Assembly (NCBI GenBank): GCA_030248195.1
Contig: JASAND010006313.1
Location: 1 to 64,000 of the forward strand
Reading direction: 5' to 3'
From: Trissonchulus latispiculum
Lineage: Eukaryota > Nematoda > Enoplea > Enoplida > Ironidae
Length of the DNA: 64,000 bases
The notes below the pieces were generated by a model that saw only the letters and a list, made by a program, of their open reading frames with translations, ran no database searches and was not told the DNA's origin. The stretch's first letter is position 1, and each line of letters begins with the position of its first letter. Position numbers and translations under genes: made by a program. Positions 51,001-60,901 of this stretch are shown here, piece by piece.

Positions 51001-51801
51001 TTGGCTATTTAGATGATCAAAATTATTTTTCATTCAGCATGAAATTTAAAAATTTCTCAACGTCTGGGGGGGTCTGCCCCCAGACCCCCCCCCCCATTTG
51101 GGACATAGGGTGTCGCTTTCAGTCGTAACAAGTCGAAAATAAGAACCATAGAACTTCCTCAAAATACCAAAATTTTGGCCAACATACCCAAATAACGCAG
51201 CCCCCCAGCTCCAACTCCCGCCTTACACCCATAGGTGTGGCTGGGAAAAAAATCCGGGGGGGGGGGGTGGTGGTTCCGACGGAGGGTAGGGGGTGTCGGC
51301 CAAAATTGTCCAAAAACCCATAAATTTTCGATTTTCTTCCCATTTGTGGTCACCCTTTGGCCAAAAATCGGGGGGGGGGACAAAATTTGAAAATCTAGGA
51401 GGGGGTCGCCAAAATTTCTCATTTTGGTGGGGGGGTCAATCCCCCCACCCCGGCACCCTAACATATCTATGCTTGCACCTAAGTAAGATCCTGACGACCA
51501 CCACGCACAGGCACAACACCCCCCCAACACCAAACTTGTTCAAGGCATATATATATATATACTATATTATATATATACTGTCGGCAATGCTTAAAATTAT
51601 AGTCACTTAAAAATCGGCCAAGATAAAGTACCCTAAGAAATTAACCTAAGCATATGCAAAACCCAACAGGCAGAACAATTTTCTTTTGTTTTGTTTGATT
51701 TTACATGAATTGAAATGAAAATAGCTTCTACTTTTTCTTACTTGTCGAGCTCTATTAAGAGCATCAGCAAAAGCTGCATTGGTTATCTGTCCCGAAGTCA
51801 T
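36032..51801 (-). CDS. FUBP/KSRP-family KH-domain nucleic-acid-binding protein, 17 coding exons, 608 aa
   Basis: Exons (high to low): 51742-51801, 50330-50381, 49273-49333, 48534-48604, 47322-47393, 45948-46005, 45611-45785, 45287-45385, 44300-44407, 43100-43205, 42277-42377, 41954-42092, 41394-41639, 38370-38482, 38025-38151, 37616-37782, 36032-36103. All introns are GT..AG, every phase agrees, and the total is 609 codons with the stop. Four KH domains carry GRGG (exon 5), GKGG (exon 7), GKQG (exon 10) and GKGG (split between exons 12 and 13). The N-terminus [14 protein letters not shown] and the C-terminal tyrosine motifs ([27 protein letters not shown]) are typical of far-upstream-element-binding proteins. 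The family binds single-stranded DNA and AU-rich RNA in the nucleus and acts in transcription, splicing and mRNA decay. An alanine run of nine lies in exon 16. The length is close to vertebrate FUBP1. Which vertebrate paralogue it is closest to was not determined. The introns are full of mobile elements. Confidence 0.93.
36211..36392. mobile_element. G-rich MITE, CTGGGTTTT family, copy 1
   Basis: Starts CTGGGTTTTTAATGGGGAGG and ends TTTGCCTAGAAAATCCAG (inverted). Between them are GGGGGGTGG and GCGCCCCCCACTT blocks. It lies in the last FUBP intron. Other copies are at 45010 and 63888. Confidence 0.55.
36458..37218. mobile_element. hAT-like MITE with CCGGCT arrays, in the last FUBP intron
   Basis: Ends TAGGGATCGG and CCGATCCCTA. 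The flanks share CTATGT (36451-36456 and 37219-37224), an imperfect 8-bp duplication. Subterminal zones are (CCGGCT)n/(AGCCGG)n. The interior is A/T-rich and non-coding. Confidence 0.75.
38692..38974. mobile_element. hAT-like G-rich MITE inserted in the non-LTR RT
   Basis: Ends CAGGCCCGCACCCAGG and CCTGGGTGCGGCCTTG, flanked by perfect CCTCCAGC (38684-38691 and 38975-38982). Poly-G and poly-C blocks lie just inside the ends. The partial repeat at 808-840 resembles its left end. Confidence 0.8.
38975..40309 (+). pseudogene. Non-LTR reverse transcriptase domain
   Basis: The open frame has the RT blocks in order: [57 protein letters not shown] and the catalytic LFADDVAIW. It then has a thumb-like region with TFLGIKFD and NEAARAITG, and stops at 40307-40309 before RNase H. 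A frame change is needed to reach RNase H. The 5' part is missing. Confidence 0.88.
40370..41251 (+). pseudogene. Non-LTR RNase H domain and C-terminal CCHC motif
   Basis: RNase H catalytic residues are present: [21 protein letters not shown] and [12 protein letters not shown]. It ends with [18 protein letters not shown]. It is in a different frame from the RT ORF. The stop is at 41249-41251. Confidence 0.85.
43296..43635 (+). mobile_element. MITE, CAGGGTATTTTTAC family, copy 1
   Basis: TTTTTACAGG..GGAAAAACCCTG, with the family's shared core (ATCCTGGCATTTTnGAGAAC, TTTTTGTGTTTCACCATGCAAAAT). The left tip is eroded. It lies in an FUBP intron. Confidence 0.75.
44672..45000 (+). repeat. tRNA-derived SINE with (CCTTA)n-like tail
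   Basis: The head GTCGGAATGGCCGAGTGGTC (A box) and GGTTCGAACC (B box) resembles a Leu/Ser tRNA, but its 3' half does not pair with the 5' acceptor strand. A roughly 250-bp body is followed by a tail of CCTTACCTACCTTACC. The flanks share ATCTAC. It lies in an FUBP intron, antisense to the gene. Confidence 0.8.
45010..45205. mobile_element. G-rich MITE, CTGGGTTTT family, copy 2
   Basis: Starts CTGGGTTTTCCTTGGTGCGG directly after the SINE and ends CCGCCTAAAGAAAACACAG, roughly inverted. It contains GGGGGCGCCCC and CCCCCACTTTTTT blocks. Confidence 0.5.
46178..46555 (+). mobile_element. MITE, CAGGGTATTTTTAC family, copy 2
   Basis: CAGGGTAATTTTTACAGG..CCCTAAAAAATACCCTG, flanked by perfect TTATAC (46172-46177 and 46556-46561). 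This and copy 3 define a 6-bp target duplication. Confidence 0.85.
47008..47133. mobile_element. Short hAT-like MITE (CAKACATGTGC type), copy 1
   Basis: CATACATGTGCTGGGGG..CCAGCACATCATGTCTG, flanked by perfect TTCTAGAC (47000-47007 and 47134-47141). The core AATCCGG.TTTTT pairs with AAAAATCCGG. It lies in the intron before FUBP exon 5's acceptor. Confidence 0.8.
48628..48954 (+). mobile_element. MITE, CAGGGTATTTTTAC family, copy 3
   Basis: CAGGGTATTTTTACAGGGG..CCCTAAAAAAATACCCTG, flanked by perfect GTTAGA (48622-48627 and 48955-48960). It starts 23 bp upstream of the FUBP exon 4 acceptor. Confidence 0.85.
49193..49222. repeat. (TTG)n microsatellite
   Basis: TTG/TGT repeats 50 bp below FUBP exon 3. 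On the minus strand it reads (CAA)n, like the non-LTR tail at 41277, so it could be a remnant tail. Confidence 0.6.
49575..49594. repeat. (TTCG)n microsatellite
   Basis: Five tandem TTCG units. Confidence 0.85.
49607..49687 (+). mobile_element. Internal-deletion derivative of the CAGGGTATTTTTAC MITE
   Basis: Keeps both ends (CAGGATATTTACGGGGGAGC..CCGAAAAATCCCTAGAGATATATATACCC) but only about 80 bp, with the core lost. Confidence 0.55.
49847..50198 (-). mobile_element. MITE, CAGGGTATTTTTAC family, inverted copy
   Basis: Same core in reverse complement (ATTTTGCATTGAGAAGCGC.., TCTCAAACTTTTTTAGGCATTTT). Ends CAGGGTTTTTTAGGG and TCCTGTAAAAATACACTG. No matching 6-bp flank remains. Confidence 0.75.
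51060..51450. repeat. G/C-homopolymer-rich low-complexity patch
   Basis: Repeated runs of 7-12 G or C (for example 51066-51091, 51257-51268, 51370-51379, 51428-51446) within 400 bp of the first FUBP intron. Includes GGGGGGTCTGCCCCCAGACCCCCC, itself a hairpin. It may be one or more G-rich MITEs; the ends were not resolved. Confidence 0.5.
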
Positions 51802-52463
51802 TTTTCAACAAATAATAACAAATAACAAGGAATATTTACTTAAATTTCGGCCAAAATGTAACGGAAACCAATTTGATTCAATTCAACAATGGTGGAACTT
51901 AATAGCTAAAGTATGATGTCTAAGCTAGTTCAGAGGCAAATGCACACATGATAACAATTACAATGATTATGCAGCTGTTAAAAATAATATTTAGTTCATT
52001 AATATTAAATTATATAGGACTATTCATTTTTATTTATTAGTTTTACTTTCTTTGTTGGCCCTATTCATGCTATTTATAATAGTTTTATTGTTACACTAGA
52101 TAGTAAGCTGGCGTATAAAACCTGTGCTAATTAGACTTCTTTCTCTGTATGGCTGCAGGTTCATCGCATCGGAATATGAGTCAGGGCTGTGTTACGAGCC
52201 CTGCCACCTCCAGGAACACAATCACCAGTTTGGGATCCGTAACCAGGATATCCAGGGAGGGGGTATGTCCCAGGGTACGCAGTCTATACGTCACTAATGC
52301 AGGGAGTCAAGCAGGAGGTGCTCCAGGGCTTCTCTGCTTCTCCGCATGGAGGACAGGCAGGACTTGTAGCCTGACCTATGTGGTGCCTGTAGGCTGCCAA
52401 CAGGCTGCAGTGGCCTCCTGAGCGCAGTTGGGCCAGAATCCTCTGTTTTTGGACAGTCCGGCC

Positions 52464-52644
52464 CAGACATGTGCAAGAGGGGAAATTCTGGGGGGGGGGG
52501 AATCCGATGACCCCCGGAAAACCGGAGTTTTCCGGTTTTCTGTCCAAAAAAACGGAAAAATCCGGATTCTGGGGGGTGAGGGACCCCTTGGGGAGGTGAG
52601 GTCCAGGTCTGGGGGGGTGAAGCCCTCCCACCCCCCCAAGCACA
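52464..52644. mobile_element. Short hAT-like MITE (CAKACATGTGC type), copy 2
   Basis: CAGACATGTGCAAGAGGGG..CCCAAGCACATGTATG, same termini as 47008-47133. The flanks GTCCGGCC/GCCTGGCC agree at 6 of 8. It carries G-runs and an AATCCGG/CCGGATT core. It interrupts the RNase H region of the non-LTR copy. Confidence 0.7.
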
Positions 52645-52915
52645 TGTATGGCCTGGCCTCCTTCTCGTCACTGATTGATTGTAGTAGTGGGTTTATTTTC
52701 CGTACAAGTGGTTGGTCAATACTGGTTCTCCAGTGTTCTGCCGTCTTCCGATATACATACATTTGCAGGGTGGGCAGATCCACCGGTTCGTCTAGCTGGG
52801 CAAGGGCTGATCCTTGCTTAGCTATTTCGTCCGCTTTTTCATTTCCAGGAACGCCGGTGTGTCCTGGTACCCACTGGAAGGATATTCTTCCGTCGGCTTC
52901 AAACAGGAGATTCCA

Positions 52916-53528
52916 GGGGCCAATTTCATAAAACTTGAAACTTGCAACTTGCATATGCAAGTTGCAACTTGCCTGTGCAAGTTACAAGTAAAGTGTTTCA
53001 TAAACCTTCAAGTGATACTTGCGTACTTGCACTTGAACTGCAAGTTACAAGTCCGCAAGTTGCAAATTGTCCGCTAACACTTGCGGTCAGAATCTGTTTC
53101 ATAAAAATCGTCAATACATGCACTTGCAACTTGCACTTGCTATGCAAGTTGTTGAGTGAATTTTCACTGAACAAATGGAACAAAAATTGCTATAACTTTT
53201 CTTAATTTTAATATTTTTTGGAGAAATTTTAGGACAATGCTCTTTAGATTATTGTCGTAATACAGTGTGAATTTCAAACAATTTCTTTCATTTTTTAAAT
53301 TTATATGAATTTTCAAATATTTTTGGTCAATTTTCCAAAGATCAGCTACTTGCTAACTTGCACTTGAACTTGCGTTTACAAGTTGTCAAGTCTTGCAACT
53401 TGCTTAGCTAATTTCCGCAAGTAGCAGGAAAAGTTTTATGAAACACTGACAACTTGAACTTGCAGTTCAAGTACAAGTGCAAGTTCAAGTGCAAGTGCAA
53501 GTTGCAAGATTTTTATGAAATTGGCCCC
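52916..53528. mobile_element. MITE with ACTTGCA subterminal repeats
   Basis: Ends GGGGCCAATTTCATAAAACT and its inverse. Both ends are filled with CAAGTTGCAACTTG-like units in both orientations; the middle 200 bp is A/T-rich. The flanks share AGATT. Inserted in the decayed non-LTR element. Confidence 0.75.
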
Positions 53529-54359
53529 AGATTTGCGCTTCCATTTCCCCTATGGCCGCTCCTGGTCCCTTTCCCAGCCTCTGTAGCGCCAGTCAGATTC
53601 GGGATTTTTCCTTACAGTCTGGTTTCCTGTAGGTTCACAATGTGGACAGGTTTTCCTGCTTGGTCCATTTCATTTAGGAATTTGTCTAGCTCAGCCTTCC
53701 TTCGAAGGTATATAGTTGCTGACATTCAATTGGAGAATGCGGAGCGTCGATGACCTGTTTTCCGGTTGTTGTTGGGGTCTAGTTTGCAGGCAGCTGGGTG
53801 GGGCGGTGGGGCAGGCGGTCGGGGTCCGAGCCCAGTACCTGTTGTGGCGAGTTTGACAGGGGTAGGGGAGGGCAGGGGAATACAGTGTTTGCAGATCCAC
53901 GAATTCGGGATCAGTGATTTGATTACCGGCAGCGACAGTTCTGCGCAGTTTTTGTGTTACCATTTATCACAGTCTTGCAGAGCACTCCCAATCCGTCCAG
54001 GAAACGTTGCGTTCGCATTTCCCGCACGACTATTGGGGGGCATCGCTTGTTGGTTTGGGATATCGCGTGCCTGGATTAGGGTGAATGTCACCGGCTACCA
54101 ATAGCGACAGCATCAGTAGTGTAGCCAACGATACCGCTGCTCTAGGAACCAGCTAGCCGGACGGCTAGATCCCGTTGCCAAAAGCCCTAGCATTGACGTA
54201 TAGACCGCAGATTTTGGCTCCTCCTGTGTATGGGGGCCGGTTGGCTTTTCCCACCAGCGATTGCTGAACCGGAGGGCCTGTAGGAGGAGCCACTTGAGAC
54301 CAACCAGTGGAGGACGGGATCCACCCATCAGGGATCCTCTCCACCACGGAAAGGGGGCA

Positions 54360-56803
54360 CCATTGAGGAGGTGAAGGTGAAAGACTTCTTCCTTAGGAGA
54401 TATGCGATGACAATCTAGAGATAGGAACTTCGTTTTTCCATGTAGTAAATAGCGATCAACACACTTCTTTGTCATGGTGTTTTTTAATCTTCTGCTATTC
54501 AAAATACAATAGTGATCTGTGTGCCATTTCATCAACGAATCAATTATTTTAAATGGGCCTACGTTCTACACATTTGATCTTTGATTTTCAAAGTTTGTTC
54601 CGTTTTTGATCTGTTGATTTTTATTAGCATGTAAGCTTCAATAGTACACATAGTGACTTCGTTTTACGACACCGTGACGGGAATCAATAGCCAACTCTGT
54701 TCATTAGCTGTGTTTTTAACAGCCAATGGACAAAACTGGGGACAATAATCAATTTTGAAGCTGCATTATCATTTTAGTTCCGAGTTTCATTTTCCCAGTT
54801 TGTGAGTTCCATATTTGGCAGAGTTCTCTATCTCTATCATCTCCAAGCAGAACAAATTTAAAACAATCCCAAAATCTTTGTGTGATAATTTGAAAATTTT
54901 TAATTTTTGCCGAATAAGACTCACAGAGTTGATTGAAATTAGCCAAAAATCTTATTCAATCGAACGAGCTTGTCAAACTGCATAATTTTGTTCCGGGCCA
55001 ATTTTTTATCTTTTTTATCTTTTATCTTCCGAGAGATAATCGAGATTAATGATTTTTTGGATCAAAAACCAGCTGATTTCCAAATTTCCAGATTTTTGTC
55101 AATTACTACAACATGTAACTACAACATTCGACAACGGTATAGCCAAACTAAAACCATTTACAAGCATATATTTTGTGCAAACATGAGGTTGATTATTTTA
55201 GTCCAGCTAAAGTTGTAGCTAAAACCCCGATTTTGCGAAAACTCTAATCTGTTTGTTTCTCCGTACTACTGCCGAGATCAAACGGTAACTATTTGACAGA
55301 AACATTTTTCGCACTATTACTGAAGCTGGGGGTCACTATTCTTGGTTTTTGGTGAAAAAACTTTCACAATGGTGTGTAGTGTGTTATTCTCATTTGAAGG
55401 GTCGAAAATCGTGAAATTTCAAAAATGTTCACTTTTGGATAAATTTCTCGGGTTATCGGTAGCTCTAGCGAAACCAAGAAAAATGGCCCTCGGCCAGACT
55501 CAGCAAGTTAGTATGGCAGGAGAGTGATGTTTGATCGATTTGCACAGGTTTCTGAAATCCTTGTTTAGAAAGGGTTTATGGTCTTCTCTGTGTAAATCAC
55601 TGTAAAAAGTAGCAACATAAAGTTTAGACCGCATCACTAAAATGTACTCATTTTAACTTTTAAATTGTATCATTCACCACACAAGTCCTCAAACTGAGCA
55701 AGTTATGACGCTTTGAAGATGACTGCGGTAAAGGTTATCAGCACCTTAAATGTTTGTTATGGGCAAGGCTTTCCAGTTACGTTACTACCCTTTGAAATTG
55801 TAAAATAAATTTCTAGATTAGCCATTCCTTATTAAAAATTCTTCAGAACTCTTTGTTTCCATCAGTCTGAAACCAGCTGCATGAAATTCCATTGTCAAAG
55901 ATATGATGGAGTAAATCGCTACTGTTGTTTTAGCTTTGATGTTTCACTTCACCCATGTTTAAATTTCATGCACTTCTAAGGTGGCACTTTCTCTGGCCAG
56001 GTACCATTGGTTAATGCCACAAATCAAGACGAACTTTGATGAAACTTTCCAAAGTAGGTTCTTTTAGCGTTCTAACACCCTCCGCGCATTCCCTTTTCAA
56101 AAATTCGACATTTCCTATTAGGACAGTTTTTATGAAGTTTTGACAGCTGAACAGGTTAAGGAAAGTTAACGGTTAAGAAAACGGTTAAATTCCAAGGGAA
56201 AATTAAGTTTGTTTGAATGCAGATTTTTAGTGTAGTTAGCGTGTTATTTTGCAATCGACAAATTTGAAATTGTCATGCAGACGTCAAACAGACGAAATGT
56301 TCCAATTTGATTCGCGAAACTGCTCATCACATGACATAACATCTTTAGCTTTTATGACCGAGAGAATCTTTGGCTTACGGTGATGATTCCTTTTGGAGAC
56401 ATCAACTTTGAGCTATTATGAACTTCGAACTTTGAACTTAACGTTTGGTCTTTCTAATGAATATTGAATATAACGAAACTAACCTTAGTTCTCGGAGATT
56501 ATTTTACAGCATTTTCGAAGTGATTTAATTTTCCAGATTTTTTGCAGACTAAAGTAAATTTTTTCGTGAGGCATCGCCCACATCATTCGATTCCACTATC
56601 AAATAGCTGGGGACCCTTTTTAATTATTATGAAACCGCTCTTCGTTATAAGGAAATTAGCTAAAATGTATGCGCAACTTGAATTTTGCCTCCTTTTCCCA
56701 ACTTTGGCAAGCGACCCCTTTCGCTAGAAAGCAGCAATCGGGGCAACTAAAAAAGGGTCCCTGGGTATTTTTGTGTAAAACACGTCCAGTAAGTGGCAAC
56801 CCC
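54360..56803. other. No gene recognised; diverged inverted-repeat traces
   Basis: A/T-rich sequence with short open frames. About 56025-56100 (CAAATCAAGACGAACTTTGATGAAAC.., TTCTAACACCCTCCG) is the inverse of 59720-59810, so an older element may enclose the one at 56804. TTAAGGTG-type ends occur near 55745, 55978 and 59845, and CTTAAGGTGCTG also at 46090. Confidence 0.45.
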
Positions 56804-59311
56804 CTGTCACGGTGCAGTTTTTCCCCCGGTGTAAAATTTCCCCCCGGAAAAACTACACCGGTGTGGATTTTCCCCCCGGAAAAATTACACCGGTTTGAAT
56901 TTTCCGGGGGGAAATTTTGCACCAAAGCCAGAAATAATGCAAATTTCACTTTATGAATTAAGTTTTGCTCATAAATATAGCAACTAATAATGCTTTGATG
57001 GTGGAATATGATTAGCCTGAAACGCTGAAATGCCAAAATAATTACTCATTATAACTCATATACAAAATCAACTTCATTGAATATATATATAATGAATAAA
57101 AATTCTTTAAAAACCAGAAATTTTGAAGGATTAATTAAAATTATTGTTATATTCTACTGCTTATTTCGCATTTGATAAACCAAACCTTAAAATAAAGAAA
57201 AATTTATGATAAAAGCCAACTCTAATATTTCTTATGCACTAATATTTTATGATTTTATTTCTAAGTACAAATATATGCATAAATTAAAGCTTGGAAACTT
57301 TTATCTCCGAGCCCAAGCCGTTAAGCAGGAAAAGGTATAAGGTTAAATTAAAACTTTTTGTTTATTTCATAGATATATAATCATATGCAGCAATCAATGC
57401 ATTCGATAAAAGCTAATAAACAATCATTCAATTAAATAATAATAGCTAATAAAGTTCAATTAAATCATTGCTAATTTCTAATCTTATTAAATAAGTATCT
57501 TTCTTAGTAAAATAAAAACACAATTGAAATTTTGGAACTTTTAGTCTCAGAGTTGACACAGCTCAATGGTGTAATCTTTGCTTAGGGAAATTTTGAAAGG
57601 AAAGTTTACAAAATTCAGGTTAACTTGGAAAATTTAGATTAATTTCAATTAATTGAGATTTCAATTTGCAAACTGAAAATTTTTATTTCAGCTTAATTCA
57701 ATGAATTTTTTAAAATAAACTAAAAAATAAATTTTAATTTAATTGATCATTATTATTCTTGTTATACCTTTGTCCTATATAAAGATTTGAGCTCGGAGAT
57801 AAAATCTCCAATATTGCAATTTATTTATTTTTACTTAAAAAATTAAAACATGAAAATATTAGAAACCTAAGAAAGATTAGAAGTTATTATTTATTTAAGC
57901 ATTTCATCCTCATTAAGGTTTATCAAATGCAAAATAAGCAGTTGAATACAACGATTATAAGGGGTGTCTTCAATGCCGAGAATTGCATTGCCGAGAATGA
58001 ACATTGCCGAGAAAGGCATTGCCGAGAATTGCATTGCCGAGAATGCATAATGCTTGTTACTTGCATTGCCGAGAAAGATTAAAAGCCATAGTCTGCATTG
58101 CCGAGAATGGCATTGCTGAGAATTGCATTGGCGAGAAAGTGCATTTTATGAAACCTGCTTTATTAATGCGGCAAGTATGTTACTCTCTTATAAGGTTACA
58201 GGACATGTTCAGAGCAGTTAAGAAATGTGTGTATGTTTATTAAAGCGTTAAATTAAAGCGTTTTTCTTTTGTGCAGATAAGCACCAATAACGGGGTTCCA
58301 TGCAAAATTAAAGTAATATGTCTCATTCATTTTTGGAGAATTTTTTACTTTTTCTGCTAATGGTTTGAAGTTGGAAACTCCCTTTCAATTTTCGCATTTC
58401 TTCTTTTACGATAGCTCAAGAAGTGAACTGTGCAACTGCCAGAACGCAGAAATTTCCGAAGAACGGCTTGTAGTTATTAATTTGTATTTAGCTTTCATGT
58501 TTAACAGGTCATGAAGGAACGCTCCGTATCACGACTTGAAGCCAGATCTCTTTCGAATATCTTGCTACCTTCAATCCTGATATTAGCAATTCCTTAAATT
58601 TTATATATTCATTAATTATTAATTTCATTAATAAATTAATTAATTTTTGCAATTCAATTTCATGAAATATAAAAGCTTTGAATTAAACTTGCATACATTT
58701 CTCAACTGCTTAGAAATTTAGAATGCATTGTAGTATTTAAAGACTGACTATGCTTGCAGCATAGATAAAGCAGGTTTCATGAAATGCAATTTCTCGGCAA
58801 TGCTATTCTCAGCAATGCCATTCTCGGCAATGCAAACTATGATTCTTAATCTTTCTCGGCAATGCAAGTAATGAGCATTGGCCGTTCTCGGCAATGCAAT
58901 TCTCGGCAATGCCTTTCTCGGCAATGTGCATTCTCGGCAATGCAATTCTCGGCATTGAATGTTACCCGATTATAATTAATCCTACAAATCTTTTAATTTT
59001 TCAAAAAATTTTATTTATTATATATTTCGATTTAATTTTGTATCTCTATATCAGTCGAACTATTATAATGAATAATTATTTTGGCGGATTACGCTAATCA
59101 TATTCCATCTTCAAAGCATAATAGCATAATAATAGCTTCGATTTTGATCCAAACTCAATTTATAAACTGAAATCTGCATTATTTCTTGCATTGGTGCAAA
59201 ATTTCCCCCCCGGAAAATTCGCACCGGTGTAATTTTTCCGGGGGGAAAATCCACACCGGTGTAATTTTTCCGGGGGGAAAATTTTCAAGGGGGAAAATCA
59301 CACCGTGACAG
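56804..59311. mobile_element. Inverted-repeat element with CCGGGGGGAAAA-type ends, carrying a second element
   Basis: Ends CTGTCACGGTG and CACCGTGACAG are flanked by CCCC (56800-56803 and 59312-59315). The first 140 bp at each end are built of CACCGGTGTGGATTTTCC and GGAAAAATTACACCGG palindromes. Symmetry continues, diverging, to about 57140 on the left and 58976 on the right. No coding sequence. Confidence 0.75.
57961..58967. mobile_element. Nested inverted-repeat element with GCATTGCCGAGAA arrays
   Basis: Flanked by perfect GATTATAA (57953-57960 and 58968-58975). About 225 bp at each end is a run of (A/G)CATTGCCGAGAA units, inverted between the ends. The 560-bp interior is A/T-rich and non-coding. 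The 8-bp duplication fits hAT-type transposition. Confidence 0.8.
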
Positions 59312-59315
59312 CCCC

Positions 59316-60405
59316 TAGCTGGCATAGTAAATGCTCCACAATCGCTGGAAAGAATTTGGTCGTTTTTGCAAAAACCACATTTTTTATGATAGCAGTGTAC
59401 CGGATATCAGTTGGAAGATTATCATGCTTCGGATAATCGGCCTCGACGAGACCTTCAAATCAACAACCTTAGTTTAATTTTACGGCTTGCGTAGCTCAAG
59501 AAATCGTGGATTATTTGATTTCTGCAAAAATGACAAGTTTTCAACGCCAAAATAGGAAAATCGAATTTATCTCACGATAGCGAAAAGTTAGAAAGGTACT
59601 TCAAAGAGCAAAAATATAGAGCTCAGCAAGATCTTTCGAATGAGCATAATCATAGCTGTACATAGACTGCCCTATCCATCACAAATCTGCGAAAACTACC
59701 CTATACGGAGACGTCGCATTTTCGAAGCAGGATTGCACGGAGGGTGTTAGAATGCTAAAAGAACTTACTTTGCAAAGTTTCATCAAATTTCATCTTGATT
59801 TGTACCGACAATCAACAATATGTGCCCAAAAGGAATCACCACCTTAAGCTGTAGATCGGATAAACTAGAACTAATTTTGGTTTGGTGCAGCAGATAATCT
59901 CTAACTCAGAATTAGAGATAAGCTACAGCTAATTCAATCCTGAACTTGAAGATTATCTCTTCTCTAGCTTAAGCTTGAGATAATTTTGATGTTGGTGCAA
60001 TGCAAACAGTTGTTCTTGCAAAGTGTGACTATTGCCAGTTCCAAGTGCTTTCAGTGTTAACGTGTTTAAACTTCCACCGACCGGCATCGAATTAAGCACT
60101 ACAAACTGCAGTGATTTACATATACACAATTAAAGAGACAGGAGGACCCGTTCTACCACGTGTCAATTGCTGCATTCCAGCGATGTAGTACTGTTATTAA
60201 ACCGTCGGTATCTATGTACTATTCAAAAGCCAATCTTGCCACTTACAAAACTCAGCTTTGGAATCGGAACTTCATCTCTCTCCCTTTCGCGAATGCCATG
60301 CAGAAGCGAACTCTTGCTTGACATAACAGGACTCTCCACGTTCCTACTGGAGGCTTTCCATTTCATTCCACACTTTCTATTCTTCTACGCTTCTAGCATT
60401 AGCAG
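59316..60405. other. No gene recognised
   Basis: Contains the right partner of the diverged inverted repeat (59720-59847). At 59890-59980 is a palindromic patch of AGATAATCTC/GAGATTATCT-like units that may be another small element. Confidence 0.4.
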
Positions 60406-60893
60406 CAGTGATGTGGATCGGATCGCCGGAGTCAAATTGACAAAATTTCGGATAGGATCGACCGGATCGGATCGGCTTGAATTTCTCAAATGCCCATCCC
60501 ACAAATAAAGCAAAATTTTGGGATTTTTACAAAAATCTTGCCATTTTCAAAAAAATTTACAAATATTTTCAGAAAATTTTTTCAAAATATTGGTGCAGTG
60601 CTGAAACATCTTGAAACATTTTTCAAAAAAGTGCTGAAACATCTGAAGCTTGAAGTTATGAATACAAAACGACAAACACGAATTAGTAGTTCATCAATAA
60701 TCTGCGGATGTGCGGCTTTACTTGTATTTCGATAAAAATAAGCCTGTTTAAAAGAAACTAGGTACAACTGAGCCGATCATTAAAAACTAAACTTACAGCC
60801 GGATTGGATAGGTTCGATCCGGTGCTGGATCGGATCGAAGGCCATTAACCGGATCGGTAATGATCTTGACCGCCGATCCTATCCACATCACTA
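60406..60893. mobile_element. hAT-like MITE with GGATCGGATC repeats
   Basis: Ends CAGTGATGTGGAT.GGATCG and CGATCCTATCCACATCACTA, flanked by perfect ATTAGCAG (60398-60405 and 60894-60901). Subterminal zones carry GATCGGATCG and CCGGATCGG units. The interior is A/T-rich, 488 bp in total. Confidence 0.85.
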
Positions 60894-60901
60894 ATTAGCA
60901 G

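Larger units (their letters stand above)
52150..54350 (-). pseudogene. Decayed non-LTR retrotransposon with PHD-like finger, split by two MITEs
   Basis: Reading the minus strand: a PHD/C4HC3-like finger (CGKC near 54025, then CDKW.HKNC and WICKHC near 53900, in two frames); a proline-rich linker; the start of an APE-type endonuclease (STLRILQLNVSNYIPSK, with ETRL at about 53630); then directly RNase H (FQWVPGHTGVPGNEKADEIA, about 52860); and a C-terminal cysteine motif (CPPCGEAE, about 52330). Most of the endonuclease and all of RT are missing. There are several stops and frame changes. MITEs lie at 52916-53528 and 52464-52644. Confidence 0.75.

Noticed and set aside
51159..51533. Cysteine- and glycine-rich ORF in the G/C-run patch
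   Set aside because: Encoded by homopolymer-rich DNA within an FUBP intron. It shifts frame with any run-length change.
54113..54535. 140-codon minus ORF as a host gene
   Set aside because: It lies directly upstream of the non-LTR PHD-like finger and is more likely the 5' part of that decayed element.
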